From: Streptomyces sp. RKND-216
GTDB taxonomy: Bacteria; Actinomycetota; Actinomycetes; Streptomycetales; Streptomycetaceae
Reading direction: 5' to 3'
DNA length: 64,000 nucleotides
NCBI RefSeq assembly: GCF_004795255.1
Contig: NZ_SSBQ01000002.1
Location: 1,180,001-1,244,000, forward strand
Shown one piece after another: positions 18,586 through 25,969 of the stretch. A program made the translations under genes and the position numbers. How positions within the stretch are numbered: position 1 is the first letter of the stretch; each line of letters opens with the position of its first letter. Under the pieces are notes generated by a model, which did not search any database, was not told where the DNA came from, and saw only the letters and a list, made by a program, of their open reading frames with translations.

Positions 18586-19413
18586 CTACTGCCCCCCGCC
18601 GCCGATGCCGGCGCGCTTCGCCCTGTCCCTGCGCTCCGGCGCGGCGGCCTGACGCTCCGTTAGCAGCGCCGGACCGTCGTTCGGGGCCGCCCAGACCACG
18701 CCACCGCTGCCCGGCACCAGCAGAACCCCTCCGAAGAGCTGGTCGCCTGCGAACCAGGCACCCTGCGAGAGGTTCCCCGTCCAGTTCGGCTGCGACCTGC
18801 CGACCTGCCTGCCGAGCAGCTTCGGCGACTTCTCGTCGCCCCGCCCCAGCCTGAGGATGTGCCCCCGGCCCCCGCTCGCCCGGTTGAGCACCTGCACGCG
18901 CTCCTGGAGCACCAACGGGTACGCCTCCAGCACCCGCCCGCACCGGCGCAGGGCCACCAGACGGCCCAGGCAGGTGTATGACCCGAACACCAGGGTCATC
19001 ATGGCGAACGGCGCCAGCGGAATGAGGTAGTCGCTCTGCACGAGCACCACCGCTGCGACGAGGGCGGCCACCACGGCCAGCAGCACGGGGTAGCGCTTGA
19101 GCAGTGCGGACCGGAGCTCCGCCACGGGCGCGAGCGGCTCTCCCGTGTCCGTCGGCCAGGGGCCGGTGACGGGAGGGCGGGCGTCCAGCAGCGCCGTCGA
19201 GGCGAAGGAGCCCAGGACGGCCATGCCGATGATCCCCGGCATGGCCAGGAGGAACCAGCCGTCGGTCAGCACGAACAGCGTCAGCGCGTAGCAGAGGACG
19301 AACAGCCCTCCCCAGAAGGCCACGCGTCGCCCCCCGGAGGGCCGGTCGGCACTCCGCGCCGGGCGCGCGTCCGTCCGGGACGCGCCCCCGTCCGCTCGGT
19401 CCTCCGGTGTCAT
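18586..19413 (-). CDS. T7SS-locus membrane protein, paralogue B
   Basis: A 275-aa protein with about four membrane helices in two hairpins (roughly residues 30-65 and 105-150) and a soluble C-terminus. It shares with its downstream neighbour the YTCLG helix end, RRCGRVLEAYPLVLQERV (compare the KVLEVCPWRQVPVRK region there) and the block LSQGAWFAGDQLFGGVLLVP. It is therefore an enlarged paralogue with an extra N-terminal hairpin. The ATG overlaps the stop of the 19410 gene (ATGA, 4 bp), so it is translationally coupled to the cassette upstream. Function is unknown; co-location with secretion genes suggests an accessory membrane role. Confidence 0.75.
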   Translation of the reverse strand: MTPEDRADGGASRTDARPARSADRPSGGRRVAFWGGLFVLCYALTLFVLTDGWFLLAMPGIIGMAVLGSFASTALLDARPPVTGPWPTDTGEPLAPVAELRSALLKRYPVLLAVVAALVAAVVLVQSDYLIPLAPFAMMTLVFGSYTCLGRLVALRRCGRVLEAYPLVLQERVQVLNRASGGRGHILRLGRGDEKSPKLLGRQVGRSQPNWTGNLSQGAWFAGDQLFGGVLLVPGSGGVVWAAPNDGPALLTERQAAAPERRDRAKRAGIGGGGQ

Positions 19414-20117
19414 CCGAAATCGTTCCTCACTGCCTCGGCCGCCGAGCCCGGCTCAGGCTCCACCGCTCCGCTCGCGCCGTCGGCGAGCGCGGGATTGGTG
19501 AAGCTCACGGTACTCGCCACGCCCCGCAGCACGTTGCGGTAGTCGTCCGCGAGATCCACGGAGGAGGTCACGAGCTGCACCGCGATGATCGCCGAGGACC
19601 GCACATCCGGAATGGCGATGGTGCCCTGCCACACCGGCTGCTGTTCGGGCTCGTCTCCACCGCCCTCGGGACGTCCGGGCGCCATCGTGCGGCGCACCGT
19701 CTCCGTTTGGAACCCCAGCCCGCACGGCAGCTCGACGGGGACGATGCCGGTCTCCGCCGACTCCCCGGCTCCGGAGGCCATCAGCGTCACGAGCGCGGCC
19801 TTCGGGTCGACGTTCCGGGTTTCGACGCTGAACAGCGTCAGCACCGAGGTGGTGACGCCGCCCCGGTCATCGGGGTGCATGCCCATGGCGCAGCCCTGCA
19901 CGAGCCGCTTCTGCATCTCCCACATCACGATGCAGTAGAGCCGGAACACCTCGTCCGCCCGCTCCCGCACCTCCTCGGGCAGCGCGAGGATCTGCCGTGC
20001 GAGGTCGTCCAGGCGTTCCGCCGTCGGGTAGACGTCCAGCCGCAGATAGCCGTGCGGGATCTCGTACCAGAACGCCGGCGGCAGCTGTATGCCCCCGGCG
20101 CCCTTCGGCGCGCTCAC
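19410..20117 (-). CDS. unknown T7SS-cassette protein (third gene, cassette 1)
   Basis: A 235-aa cytoplasmic-looking protein without signal peptide or membrane helix. It starts with an aromatic strand (FWYEIPHGYLRLDVYP), has a long helix (RLDDLARQILALP to about residue 75), and ends with a strand/helix pair (IIAVQLVTSSVDLADDYR then VLRGVASTVSF). This alternation is reminiscent of the LpqN/Mog1-PsbP-like fold and of the protein at 24489-25022; that is an impression from pattern, not a family match. The GTG start overlaps the stop of the upstream WxG protein by 4 bp and its own stop overlaps the next start, so the genes form a tight operon. Confidence 0.75.
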   Translation of the reverse strand: MSAPKGAGGIQLPPAFWYEIPHGYLRLDVYPTAERLDDLARQILALPEEVRERADEVFRLYCIVMWEMQKRLVQGCAMGMHPDDRGGVTTSVLTLFSVETRNVDPKAALVTLMASGAGESAETGIVPVELPCGLGFQTETVRRTMAPGRPEGGGDEPEQQPVWQGTIAIPDVRSSAIIAVQLVTSSVDLADDYRNVLRGVASTVSFTNPALADGASGAVEPEPGSAAEAVRNDFG

Positions 20118-21397
20118 AACCGGATGCCCGTCACGAGTTCACCGAGCCCGTACTGCAGGTCGGAGATGCCGCCCGGCACGCCGTACGCTGCGGCTCCGGC
20201 CTTGGTGTACTCGGCCGCGTTGTGGCCGGCGCCGGAGTCCGGCAGCACGCCGGCCGTCTCCAGCGAGGATGCGGAGTTGGCCAGGACGTTAGCGCCGTTG
20301 ATGCCGTACTGAAGGAGACCCGTGTTGGGGTCGGTGGCCACGTCGAGCGCCTTGAAGTTGAACGCCTCCACGCTCTCCCGGCCGAACGCGGTCGCTCTCG
20401 CGCCCATGGACATCGCCTCGCCGCCCTCCCTGGCGGCGCCGGCGAGCATGCCGACCTCTCCGCCGGCCCGGGACAGCGCACCGACACCGGGGATCATGCC
20501 CATGCTGTCCCCGGCCATGGACGCCCAGGCGCTGAAGGCGGCCATGCCGCCGTGTTTGCCCATGAGCGAATCCCGGAAGTCCTCGCTCGCGAGGTTCTTC
20601 GCCATCGAGGCGGCGCTGGCGACGACGGCGATACCGGCGAAGAGCGGCGCCAGCGGAGTGGGGAAGAGGGCGAGCAGTCCGGCGATCGCGCCGATGGTGC
20701 CCGCGTGGTCCAGCAGGAACTGGCCGACGGCCTTGAGCCCGTCACCGATCGCGTTCAGCGTCCGCTCGAACCAGCCCGGCTCCTCGGGGGCCAGCCCGTC
20801 GTCGGCGACGTCGAGCGCTTCCGCGATCTTGTCGGCTTCCCGCTTGTGCTCGTCCTCGAGGTCCTTGGCCTTCTTGATGACGTCGTCGAACGCCTTGTTG
20901 GCGGCCTCGACCTTCCCTGCGGCCTCCCGGAGACGGCCCTCCGCGGCCCGCAGACGCGACGTGGCGGCGTCCGCCTCCGCCTGGCTGGGGAAGGTCTTGC
21001 CGCCCAGGTCCAGGTCCGGGTCCTTCTTGACGTCGTCGTAGTCGCCCTGCGCGGTACTCGCCGCGCTCTTCTTGTCCTTCGCCTCGTCGTCGTACTTCTT
21101 GGCCAGGTCGCGGTTGGCGGTGAGGTCGCCGTCCCACCGCGCGAGCTGGACCGAAGCCTTCTCGACCGACTCGGCGGCCTTCTTCATGTACTCGGGCAGC
21201 TCACCGTCCAGCGCGTCGCGGAACGCGGACGCCGCGTCGCCCTCCCAGTGGCTGCTCTCGCCGAGGAGACGCTCGATCTGCTGATGCGACGACCGCAGGG
21301 CCTTCGCAGCCCGGTCGACCTTGGTCTTGAGCGAATGCACTTCCGACGGCACACCCGGAACAGGGTTCCAGCCGAGGTTCGGATACGGGTTCGCCAT
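20114..21397 (-). CDS. large WxG-domain protein, candidate T7SS substrate (cassette 1)
   Basis: A 427-aa protein. The first ~110 residues form a helical WXG100-like hairpin with the turn HWEGDAASAFRDAL (W51). A charged coiled-coil of roughly residues 105-215 follows, then a hydrophobic region (HAGTIGAIAGLLALFPTPLA) with glycine/alanine-rich helices to the C-terminus. This layout resembles LXG/WXG-headed secreted effectors, but I see no recognisable toxin domain at the C-terminus. No YxxxD/E signal is visible; the partner encoded just upstream has one. The start may be ATG 21397 (TGATG overlap with the upstream stop) or GTG 21400. Confidence 0.8.
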   Translation of the reverse strand: MANPYPNLGWNPVPGVPSEVHSLKTKVDRAAKALRSSHQQIERLLGESSHWEGDAASAFRDALDGELPEYMKKAAESVEKASVQLARWDGDLTANRDLAKKYDDEAKDKKSAASTAQGDYDDVKKDPDLDLGGKTFPSQAEADAATSRLRAAEGRLREAAGKVEAANKAFDDVIKKAKDLEDEHKREADKIAEALDVADDGLAPEEPGWFERTLNAIGDGLKAVGQFLLDHAGTIGAIAGLLALFPTPLAPLFAGIAVVASAASMAKNLASEDFRDSLMGKHGGMAAFSAWASMAGDSMGMIPGVGALSRAGGEVGMLAGAAREGGEAMSMGARATAFGRESVEAFNFKALDVATDPNTGLLQYGINGANVLANSASSLETAGVLPDSGAGHNAAEYTKAGAAAYGVPGGISDLQYGLGELVTGIRL

Positions 21398-21717
21398 CAC
21401 TTGCCCCCGCCCGAAGTGCCCTGCGCTGCCATCTTCTTGAGGGCCTCCTGGAGGTTCTTCTCCATTTCCTCGTAGCTCAGCTTGTTCGCTTTCACGCCCT
21501 CACTGATGTTGCCGATCATCTCGCTCATCTGACCGGCCCCGTACTTCCACTGCTCCTGGAACTTGTTGCACGCCTCGTCCAGCCGCGACGTCCCGATCTC
21601 CGCGGACCGCACGTGCGACAGCGCCGTCCGCGCCTCGTCCAGGTTCTCGACGCTGTCCTTCAACGTCCGCACGAACTGGTCCAACTGGTCGGTGTCGGTT
21701 TTGAAACCGTCCCCCAT
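21397..21717 (-). CDS. small helical YxxxE protein (WXG100/EspC-like, cassette 1)
   Basis: A 106-aa all-helical protein beginning MGDGFKTDTDQLDQFVRTL, with a break near residues 55-62 (QWKYGAG) and a second helix. The helix is followed by the T7SS export signal YxxxE (Y82-E86, YEEME). It lacks a strict WxG. Size and layout fit the EspC/WXG100-like partner proteins that pair with larger substrates (inference). It overlaps the start of the 20114 gene and leads this minus-strand operon. A good AGGAGAGG lies about 7 nt upstream of the ATG. Confidence 0.8.
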   Translation of the reverse strand: MGDGFKTDTDQLDQFVRTLKDSVENLDEARTALSHVRSAEIGTSRLDEACNKFQEQWKYGAGQMSEMIGNISEGVKANKLSYEEMEKNLQEALKKMAAQGTSGGGK

Positions 21718-21824
21718 GAATACACCTCTCCTGCGCAGCCAAGGCAGCCGATGGGCAAGGCAGGAAGGGACGAAACCGGTCGAACGCCCCAGATGGAACC
21801 GCTCACGCCTCGCAATGGTGGCTG

Positions 21825-21853
21825 ATTATACGAGCGGAGGTGTCCTGCGTGGA
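21825..21853 (-). promoter_or_regulatory. candidate promoter of the 21717-17839 operon
   Basis: The complement of 21825-21830 is a perfect TATAAT. The -35 region 17-18 bp upstream is poor (TCCACG/GTCCAC). Start of transcription would fall near 21818, giving a ~100-nt leader before the first gene of the operon. Confidence 0.4.
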
Positions 21854-21912
21854 CAGGCCTGCGGAGAAGTACCAGGCATCCCCCGGGGACACGCATGAGG
21901 CCAGGAAAGCAG

Positions 21913-21943
21913 GGTGGGGCCGCAGATCCGCTGCGGCCCCACC
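21913..21943 (-). terminator. terminator after the 21977 gene
   Basis: A perfect 13-bp stem (21913-21925 with 21931-21943) closes a 5-nt loop, 34 bp beyond the 21977 stop codon. A short direct repeat, accgggggctg, occurs at 21941-21951 and again about 18 bp further on. Confidence 0.7.
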
Positions 21944-21976
21944 GGGGGCTGCCCCACCACCGGGGGCTGTGCCCTG

Positions 21977-22381
21977 TTACAGCCGGAAGGCCGCCAGCGA
22001 CGAGTCGTGATTCTCGCCCAGCCCCCCGATGTCCTCGAGCGCGCCGATGGACCCCTTGTTGGACACCGAGGCGAGGAAGAGCCCCCCTTCGTGAAGGTAG
22101 GCCGCGTTCCATACGCCGAGCGTGTCGCCGACCCCGTCGACGGCCTCGTCGTCCCTGTGCCGCTGTTCCACCACGAGGGTGCCTTCGTGAGCGGCCACGG
22201 CAGGGCTGGGGCTGCCTCCGAGGAAAGCCGCGTCCTGTCCCAGCATCCTGCCGCCCGCGATGCCCACCACTCCCCGCGGCTTCCCGCCGTCCGAGAGAAT
22301 CCGATACGCGCCTGTGGCCTCACGGGCCACGACGGGCGAGGTGGAGAGGATCTCTCCATGACTCTCGTTTCCTCGGTACAA
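21977..22381 (-). CDS. hypothetical protein, possibly a gene remnant
   Basis: This 134-aa frame shows clear coding character: third positions are almost all G/C, and the translation alternates short strands and turns (GVVGIAGGRMLGQDAAFLGG, GTLVVEQRHRD, GGLFLASVSNKG). A strong terminator follows. However, the only start at its 5' end is a TTG without a ribosome-binding site. The frame stays open upstream to about 22546 without better starts, and nothing convincing precedes it. I therefore suspect the 3' part of a gene that lost its 5' portion. No family is recognised. Confidence 0.4.
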   Translation of the reverse strand: MYRGNESHGEILSTSPVVAREATGAYRILSDGGKPRGVVGIAGGRMLGQDAAFLGGSPSPAVAAHEGTLVVEQRHRDDEAVDGVGDTLGVWNAAYLHEGGLFLASVSNKGSIGALEDIGGLGENHDSSLAAFRL

Positions 22382-22860
22382 ACAGGAGACCAGCAGCGGC
22401 CGACCCCGACCGCAACCCCCCGCACAGCGACGTGACGCAAGCGCCTGCTCACGAACAGCCGACCAGTCCCGTACGCCACCACCGTTGCACGACGCGCAAC
22501 TGCCCCATCCGGCCCACGAGAAAGGCTGGCTCGGCCTCGCGCATCACCCCGACGAACCGGACTGGGAAGCGGTCCACTTCGTTCGCCTGGAGACTCGTAG
22601 TCCCGGGCACGGTCAACACCGGGCCACACGAGGGGCGTTGCCCCCACAGCACCGCAGCGAAAGCAGCCTCCGGCTGATGCGCAGCCGTCGGGTGCATCGC
22701 GCACCCCACCTGCAACGCACCGTGAAGACTTCGTAACGATCCAGCGAGATCGCGGGGTTGAGAGGAGATCCGGTGATCTTGTGCGGGATCCTTCTCCGGT
22801 TGTCAACCAAGGGCTCTCGTCCGGGCATTCGGGGCGAGGAAGGAGATCGGGGGGCCTCGC
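22382..22860. other. intergenic region, possible decayed DNA
   Basis: About 480 bp between two divergent units. Short open frames on both strands lack ribosome-binding sites and consistent codon bias. The upstream control region of the 22861 operon must be in its right half; a TTGTCA at 22800-22805 has no matching -10. The base composition is less GC-rich than the core genes. It may contain the lost 5' part of the 21977 gene. Confidence 0.5.
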
Positions 22861-23163
22861 ATGGGCTACGAAGTCGATCCGGAGACGCTGCGATCGGGGG
22901 CCAAGAAGATCACGGACGCCGTCTCGAAAGCAGATGACGTCAAGGTCAAAGAACTCGGCGCCGCCGCTCCCGAGTTCGGCCACGAGGAAGCGCAGAAGGC
23001 GTACTCGGAACTGATGGCCACATGGGACGAGGCGCTCACGAACACGCTCAAGAAGGACGCTGAAGCTTCCGCGGAAAAGCTGGAGAGCACGGCTTCGAAC
23101 TACGAATCGGCGGAGACTGCGGCAGACAACTCCTTCACGTCACCCGCACTCGGACCGATGTAG
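22861..23163 (+). CDS. small helical YxxxE protein (EspC-like, cassette 2)
   Basis: A 100-aa helical protein (MGYEVDPETLRSGAKKITDA...) with a central turn, an acidic character and a C-terminal YxxxE signal (Y81, YESAE). It has a WDE rather than a WxG in the turn region (TWDEALTN), so it fits the EspC-like or general WXG-superfamily partner class rather than a canonical Esx protein. The ATG start follows a GA-rich GGAAGGAG region, which is rather distant at about 15 nt. It is followed 13 bp later by the large WxG-domain protein, with which it presumably forms a secreted pair (inference). Confidence 0.78.
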   Translation: MGYEVDPETLRSGAKKITDAVSKADDVKVKELGAAAPEFGHEEAQKAYSELMATWDEALTNTLKKDAEASAEKLESTASNYESAETAADNSFTSPALGPM

Positions 23164-23176
23164 CAGAGGGGGAAAC

Positions 23177-24379
23177 GTGGCGAGTCTGGGTGACACTCAG
23201 AATCCCAAAGAACTGATTCCGGGCGATCCGGACGCCCTGCACAAGGACGCCGACAAACTCACCAAGTGGTCCGGGAAGCTCGAGGAAGTCGGCGACGACC
23301 TCGGCGCGGTGCGCGTACCAGGATGGACCGGCAAGGCGAGCGACGCCTTCTGGGACACGTTCTCCGTGCAGAAGAAGCGATGGTTCAAGGCTTCCGACGC
23401 CCTTTCCGCGTCGGCTACCGCCCTTCGCTCCCACGCGGACACTCTCGCGGGGGCGCAGAGCGACGCGAAGACGGCCATCGCGGACTACGCCCGCGGTGCC
23501 GTACTCGACGCGGAGATGACCCTCGCCTCCGCACGTGCCCGCGTGGAGACCAGCGGCCAGGAGACCGCCAAAAAGCTCAAGGAGCAAGGCGGGTCCGCAT
23601 CCGACGCCCCCGACTGGCTCTTCTGGGCGGCACAGGCGACTCAGACCAGCGAGGGCTCGACCAAAATGACCCTTGCGGAGCGTGAACGCCTGCCACCGAC
23701 CCTCAAGGACCGGTATTGGGGCAACCGTGGGGCCGGCGCCTCGCGGCCGGACGGCACCGTCACGATCGCGGGACACTCCGGCCAGGTGAAGGCGGAAGTC
23801 TGGGGTGCCGAGGCCAAGACACGGGGGAAGGGACTTGGCGGGGAGTACTCCGCCAAGGCGGGTATGAGCACCCTCGGCGCAGAGGCCAAGGCAGGTTGGG
23901 GCACGAACGGCGCCAACCTCGCGGGCCAGGCTTCCGCAAAGGCCTATCTGGCACAAGCTTCTGCAGAGGGCAAGTACCAGGCGGGTCTCTTCGAAGCCTC
24001 AGGCAAGGCCGAAGGCATGGTCGGGGCCGACGCCAACGTCCGCGGGTCCGTCGGCCCGGATGGTGTCCACGTCGGCGGCGAGGCCTTCGCCGGGGCCAAG
24101 GCCGGAGTCGAAGGACACGCCTCCGTCGCCGGAGTCGGCGTCGGCGGCAATGCCGAGGCTTGGGCCGGCATCGGATTCGAGGCGAACCTCGATGCCGGTA
24201 TGCAGAACGGCAAATTGGTCATCGGCGGGGACCTCGGCGCCGCCCTCGGCGTAGGCGCCAAGGCGGGCGTGTCAGTGGAGATCGATCCCGGAAAGGTCAC
24301 CGATGCCGTCAGCGATGCCGCGGACACCGTCGGAGACTGGGGTGGCGATGCGGCCGATGCCATCGGTGACCTGTTCTGA
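23177..24379 (+). CDS. large WxG-headed repeat protein, candidate T7SS effector (cassette 2)
   Basis: A 400-aa protein in two parts. The N-terminal ~140 residues are a T7SS-signal type helical domain (LIPGDPDALHKDADKL, then PGWTGKASDAFWDTF with W50). After residue ~195 the chain is rich in glycine and alanine, with loosely repeated units of the type GxEAKAGxGxxGxxAxxxASAxA, as in AGVEGHASVAGVGVGGNAEA. It contains no cysteine and almost no hydrophobic stretch. The tail looks like a beta-rich or glycine-zipper repeat region and has no recognised toxin domain. The GTG start has a GAGGGGG site directly upstream. Confidence 0.82.
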   Translation: MASLGDTQNPKELIPGDPDALHKDADKLTKWSGKLEEVGDDLGAVRVPGWTGKASDAFWDTFSVQKKRWFKASDALSASATALRSHADTLAGAQSDAKTAIADYARGAVLDAEMTLASARARVETSGQETAKKLKEQGGSASDAPDWLFWAAQATQTSEGSTKMTLAERERLPPTLKDRYWGNRGAGASRPDGTVTIAGHSGQVKAEVWGAEAKTRGKGLGGEYSAKAGMSTLGAEAKAGWGTNGANLAGQASAKAYLAQASAEGKYQAGLFEASGKAEGMVGADANVRGSVGPDGVHVGGEAFAGAKAGVEGHASVAGVGVGGNAEAWAGIGFEANLDAGMQNGKLVIGGDLGAALGVGAKAGVSVEIDPGKVTDAVSDAADTVGDWGGDAADAIGDLF

Positions 24380-24488
24380 CCGATACCGGAAGAGGCCCGA
24401 CCCGGGGCGCAGGAGCACAGACGCAGTCAGCCGTCCGTACTGTGGGGGCCGGGCTGCGGGAATCCGCACGACAAGGAGATGATCCATC

Positions 24489-25022
24489 ATGCCGGGCACA
24501 CTGCCTGTACCCCTCACCTGCGAGTTGCCGCAGGGCTGGCAGGCGGCTCCACCGGACGAGGCCGGGGCCCCACAGGCAGCCCTCGTCGCACTGCATCTGG
24601 CGTCGAAGGGAGAGGGCTTCGTCCCGAACATCACCGTCACCGGGCGCACCCGCACCGATGCCGCAGGCCTGACCAGGATCGCCGAGGAGTCCATTCGGCG
24701 GCTCCAGGAAGCCGTTGGAACCGTGCATGTGGTAAAACGATCCGAGGTGGGCACGTCGGAGGCGCCCGGGCTGGTCGACACACCGGGCATTGTGCAGAAC
24801 TTGCACATCGACGCCACGGTGAACGGGCAGCCCATGAAACTGGCGCAGAGCCAGTTCTTCCTGATCCTGGAAAACGAGCAGCGGCCGAATGAGCGCGCCG
24901 AGATCGAAATCGCTCTGACCGCCAAGACGGAACAGTTGCACGAGGTCCTCGAGGGTTTCCAGGAATTCCTGCGCACTGTTCGCCCTGCTTCTCAGGACGA
25001 AGTGGACGGCAGTCAGACGTAG
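24489..25022 (+). CDS. LpqN/Mog1-like protein (third gene, cassette 2)
   Basis: A 177-aa protein without signal peptide. It has the PsbP/Mog1-type order of strands and helices: LPVPLTCELPQGWQAAP, then ALVALHL, FVPNITVTGRT, a helix (LTRIAEESIRRLQEAV), NLHIDATVNGQPMKLAQSQF, IEIALTAKTEQ and a last amphipathic helix. I read it as LpqN/DUF1795-like with moderate confidence. The ATG at 24489 has AAGGAG 10 nt upstream. A short gap after the WxG protein and a strong hairpin after the stop make it the last gene of the plus-strand cassette. A chaperone-like role for the substrate pair is possible but unproven. Confidence 0.75.
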   Translation: MPGTLPVPLTCELPQGWQAAPPDEAGAPQAALVALHLASKGEGFVPNITVTGRTRTDAAGLTRIAEESIRRLQEAVGTVHVVKRSEVGTSEAPGLVDTPGIVQNLHIDATVNGQPMKLAQSQFFLILENEQRPNERAEIEIALTAKTEQLHEVLEGFQEFLRTVRPASQDEVDGSQT

Positions 25023-25037
25023 CGGCAGACAATAGGG

Positions 25038-25071
25038 GAAGGCCGGGGCATCGGCTTGTGCCCCGGCCTTC
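25038..25071. terminator. bidirectional terminator
   Basis: A perfect 13-bp stem (25038-25050 with 25059-25071) closes an 8-nt loop between convergent genes. Confidence 0.8.
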
Positions 25072-25078
25072 GCTTGCG

Positions 25079-25834
25079 TTACCCGCTGAGCGGGACGACA
25101 TCCTCCTCCAGTACGCTCCGGCCCTCCGCGGGAGTCTCGGTTCGATCCAGAGCGCCGACCACCTGGGCCATGAACTCCAACGCCGGCTCTACGTCGGGCG
25201 GGCTGAGCCGGTCCGTGAAGGAGCAGAGGAGCCTGTCCCCCAGGAACCACAATGGATAGTCCTTGCTCCGGGAGTCGTTGAGCAGAAACTCCAAGAGCGA
25301 TCCACGAAGCACCTGCTGGGCAGCAACAGGCTCGTGCCCGTTCACGGTGAACTGTTCGTCGAATTCGGGGTGCCCGACCTGCACGTCGTTCTGCCCGAAC
25401 ATCCGCCGCGCCGACGAGTGCTTCCGGACGGAGAAGTATCCGACGTAGCACGGCAGTTGCACGGTGTAGACGGACCTGACGACCCGCACGCCGCCACTTT
25501 CCCCGTCCCCCATCGCACCGCGGGTAGAATACTCCCATCCGAAGCAGTAGAAGGGATGTCCCTGGTAGTTGCCGCACAGATAGTCGTGCACGTCGGGGGA
25601 TCGCGGTTCCGTGGCCCACTCCACCCCGGCGAACCTCTCCGCACGCGCTTGCGCCTTGGGTGCGTAGGTACCCCCGTACCGCTCAGCGAGCGCCTGGAAG
25701 CGCGGAGCGTTCCGCCGCCTGCGCAACCATCGGAAGGTCGTAATCACCAATCCCAAGATGAGGCCGTAGATGATGATCTGGATGAATGACATCTCATCAC
25801 CACTCGCCAAAAGCATTGCCGTTGTCGACGTCAT
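25079..25834 (-). CDS. single-pass membrane protein of unknown function
   Basis: A 251-aa protein with one N-terminal membrane helix (SFIQIIIYGLILGLVITTF, about residues 16-34), a basic stop-transfer segment (RWLRRRRN) and a large cytosolic domain. The domain contains YLCGNYQGHPFYCFGWEYS and PEFDEQFTVNGHEPVAAQ with a conserved-looking FxxR end, faintly like DUF3137 proteins (weak impression). The ATG at 25834 has AGGGAGG upstream. It converges on the cassette 2 operon. Codon third positions are more mixed than in the core genes. An immunity or regulatory role is possible given the context, but nothing in the sequence shows it. Confidence 0.7.
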   Translation of the reverse strand: MTSTTAMLLASGDEMSFIQIIIYGLILGLVITTFRWLRRRRNAPRFQALAERYGGTYAPKAQARAERFAGVEWATEPRSPDVHDYLCGNYQGHPFYCFGWEYSTRGAMGDGESGGVRVVRSVYTVQLPCYVGYFSVRKHSSARRMFGQNDVQVGHPEFDEQFTVNGHEPVAAQQVLRGSLLEFLLNDSRSKDYPLWFLGDRLLCSFTDRLSPPDVEPALEFMAQVVGALDRTETPAEGRSVLEEDVVPLSG

Positions 25835-25969
25835 CGGGCCCTCCCTGCACTAGATGCGTACACACGCTAACCCTGCACGGCTCTTCAACTTGCTTCACCC
25901 TCCCCATGTCCGCGTACCAGCCACCGGACAGTCGCAGGACCTGCACACTACGGAGTCGGGGACCATACG

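Noticed and set aside
22485..22736. 83-aa plus-strand open frame (MHDAQLPHPAHEKGW...) as a small gene
   Set aside because: No ribosome-binding site, uneven codon bias and no support from context; kept only as possible decayed DNA.
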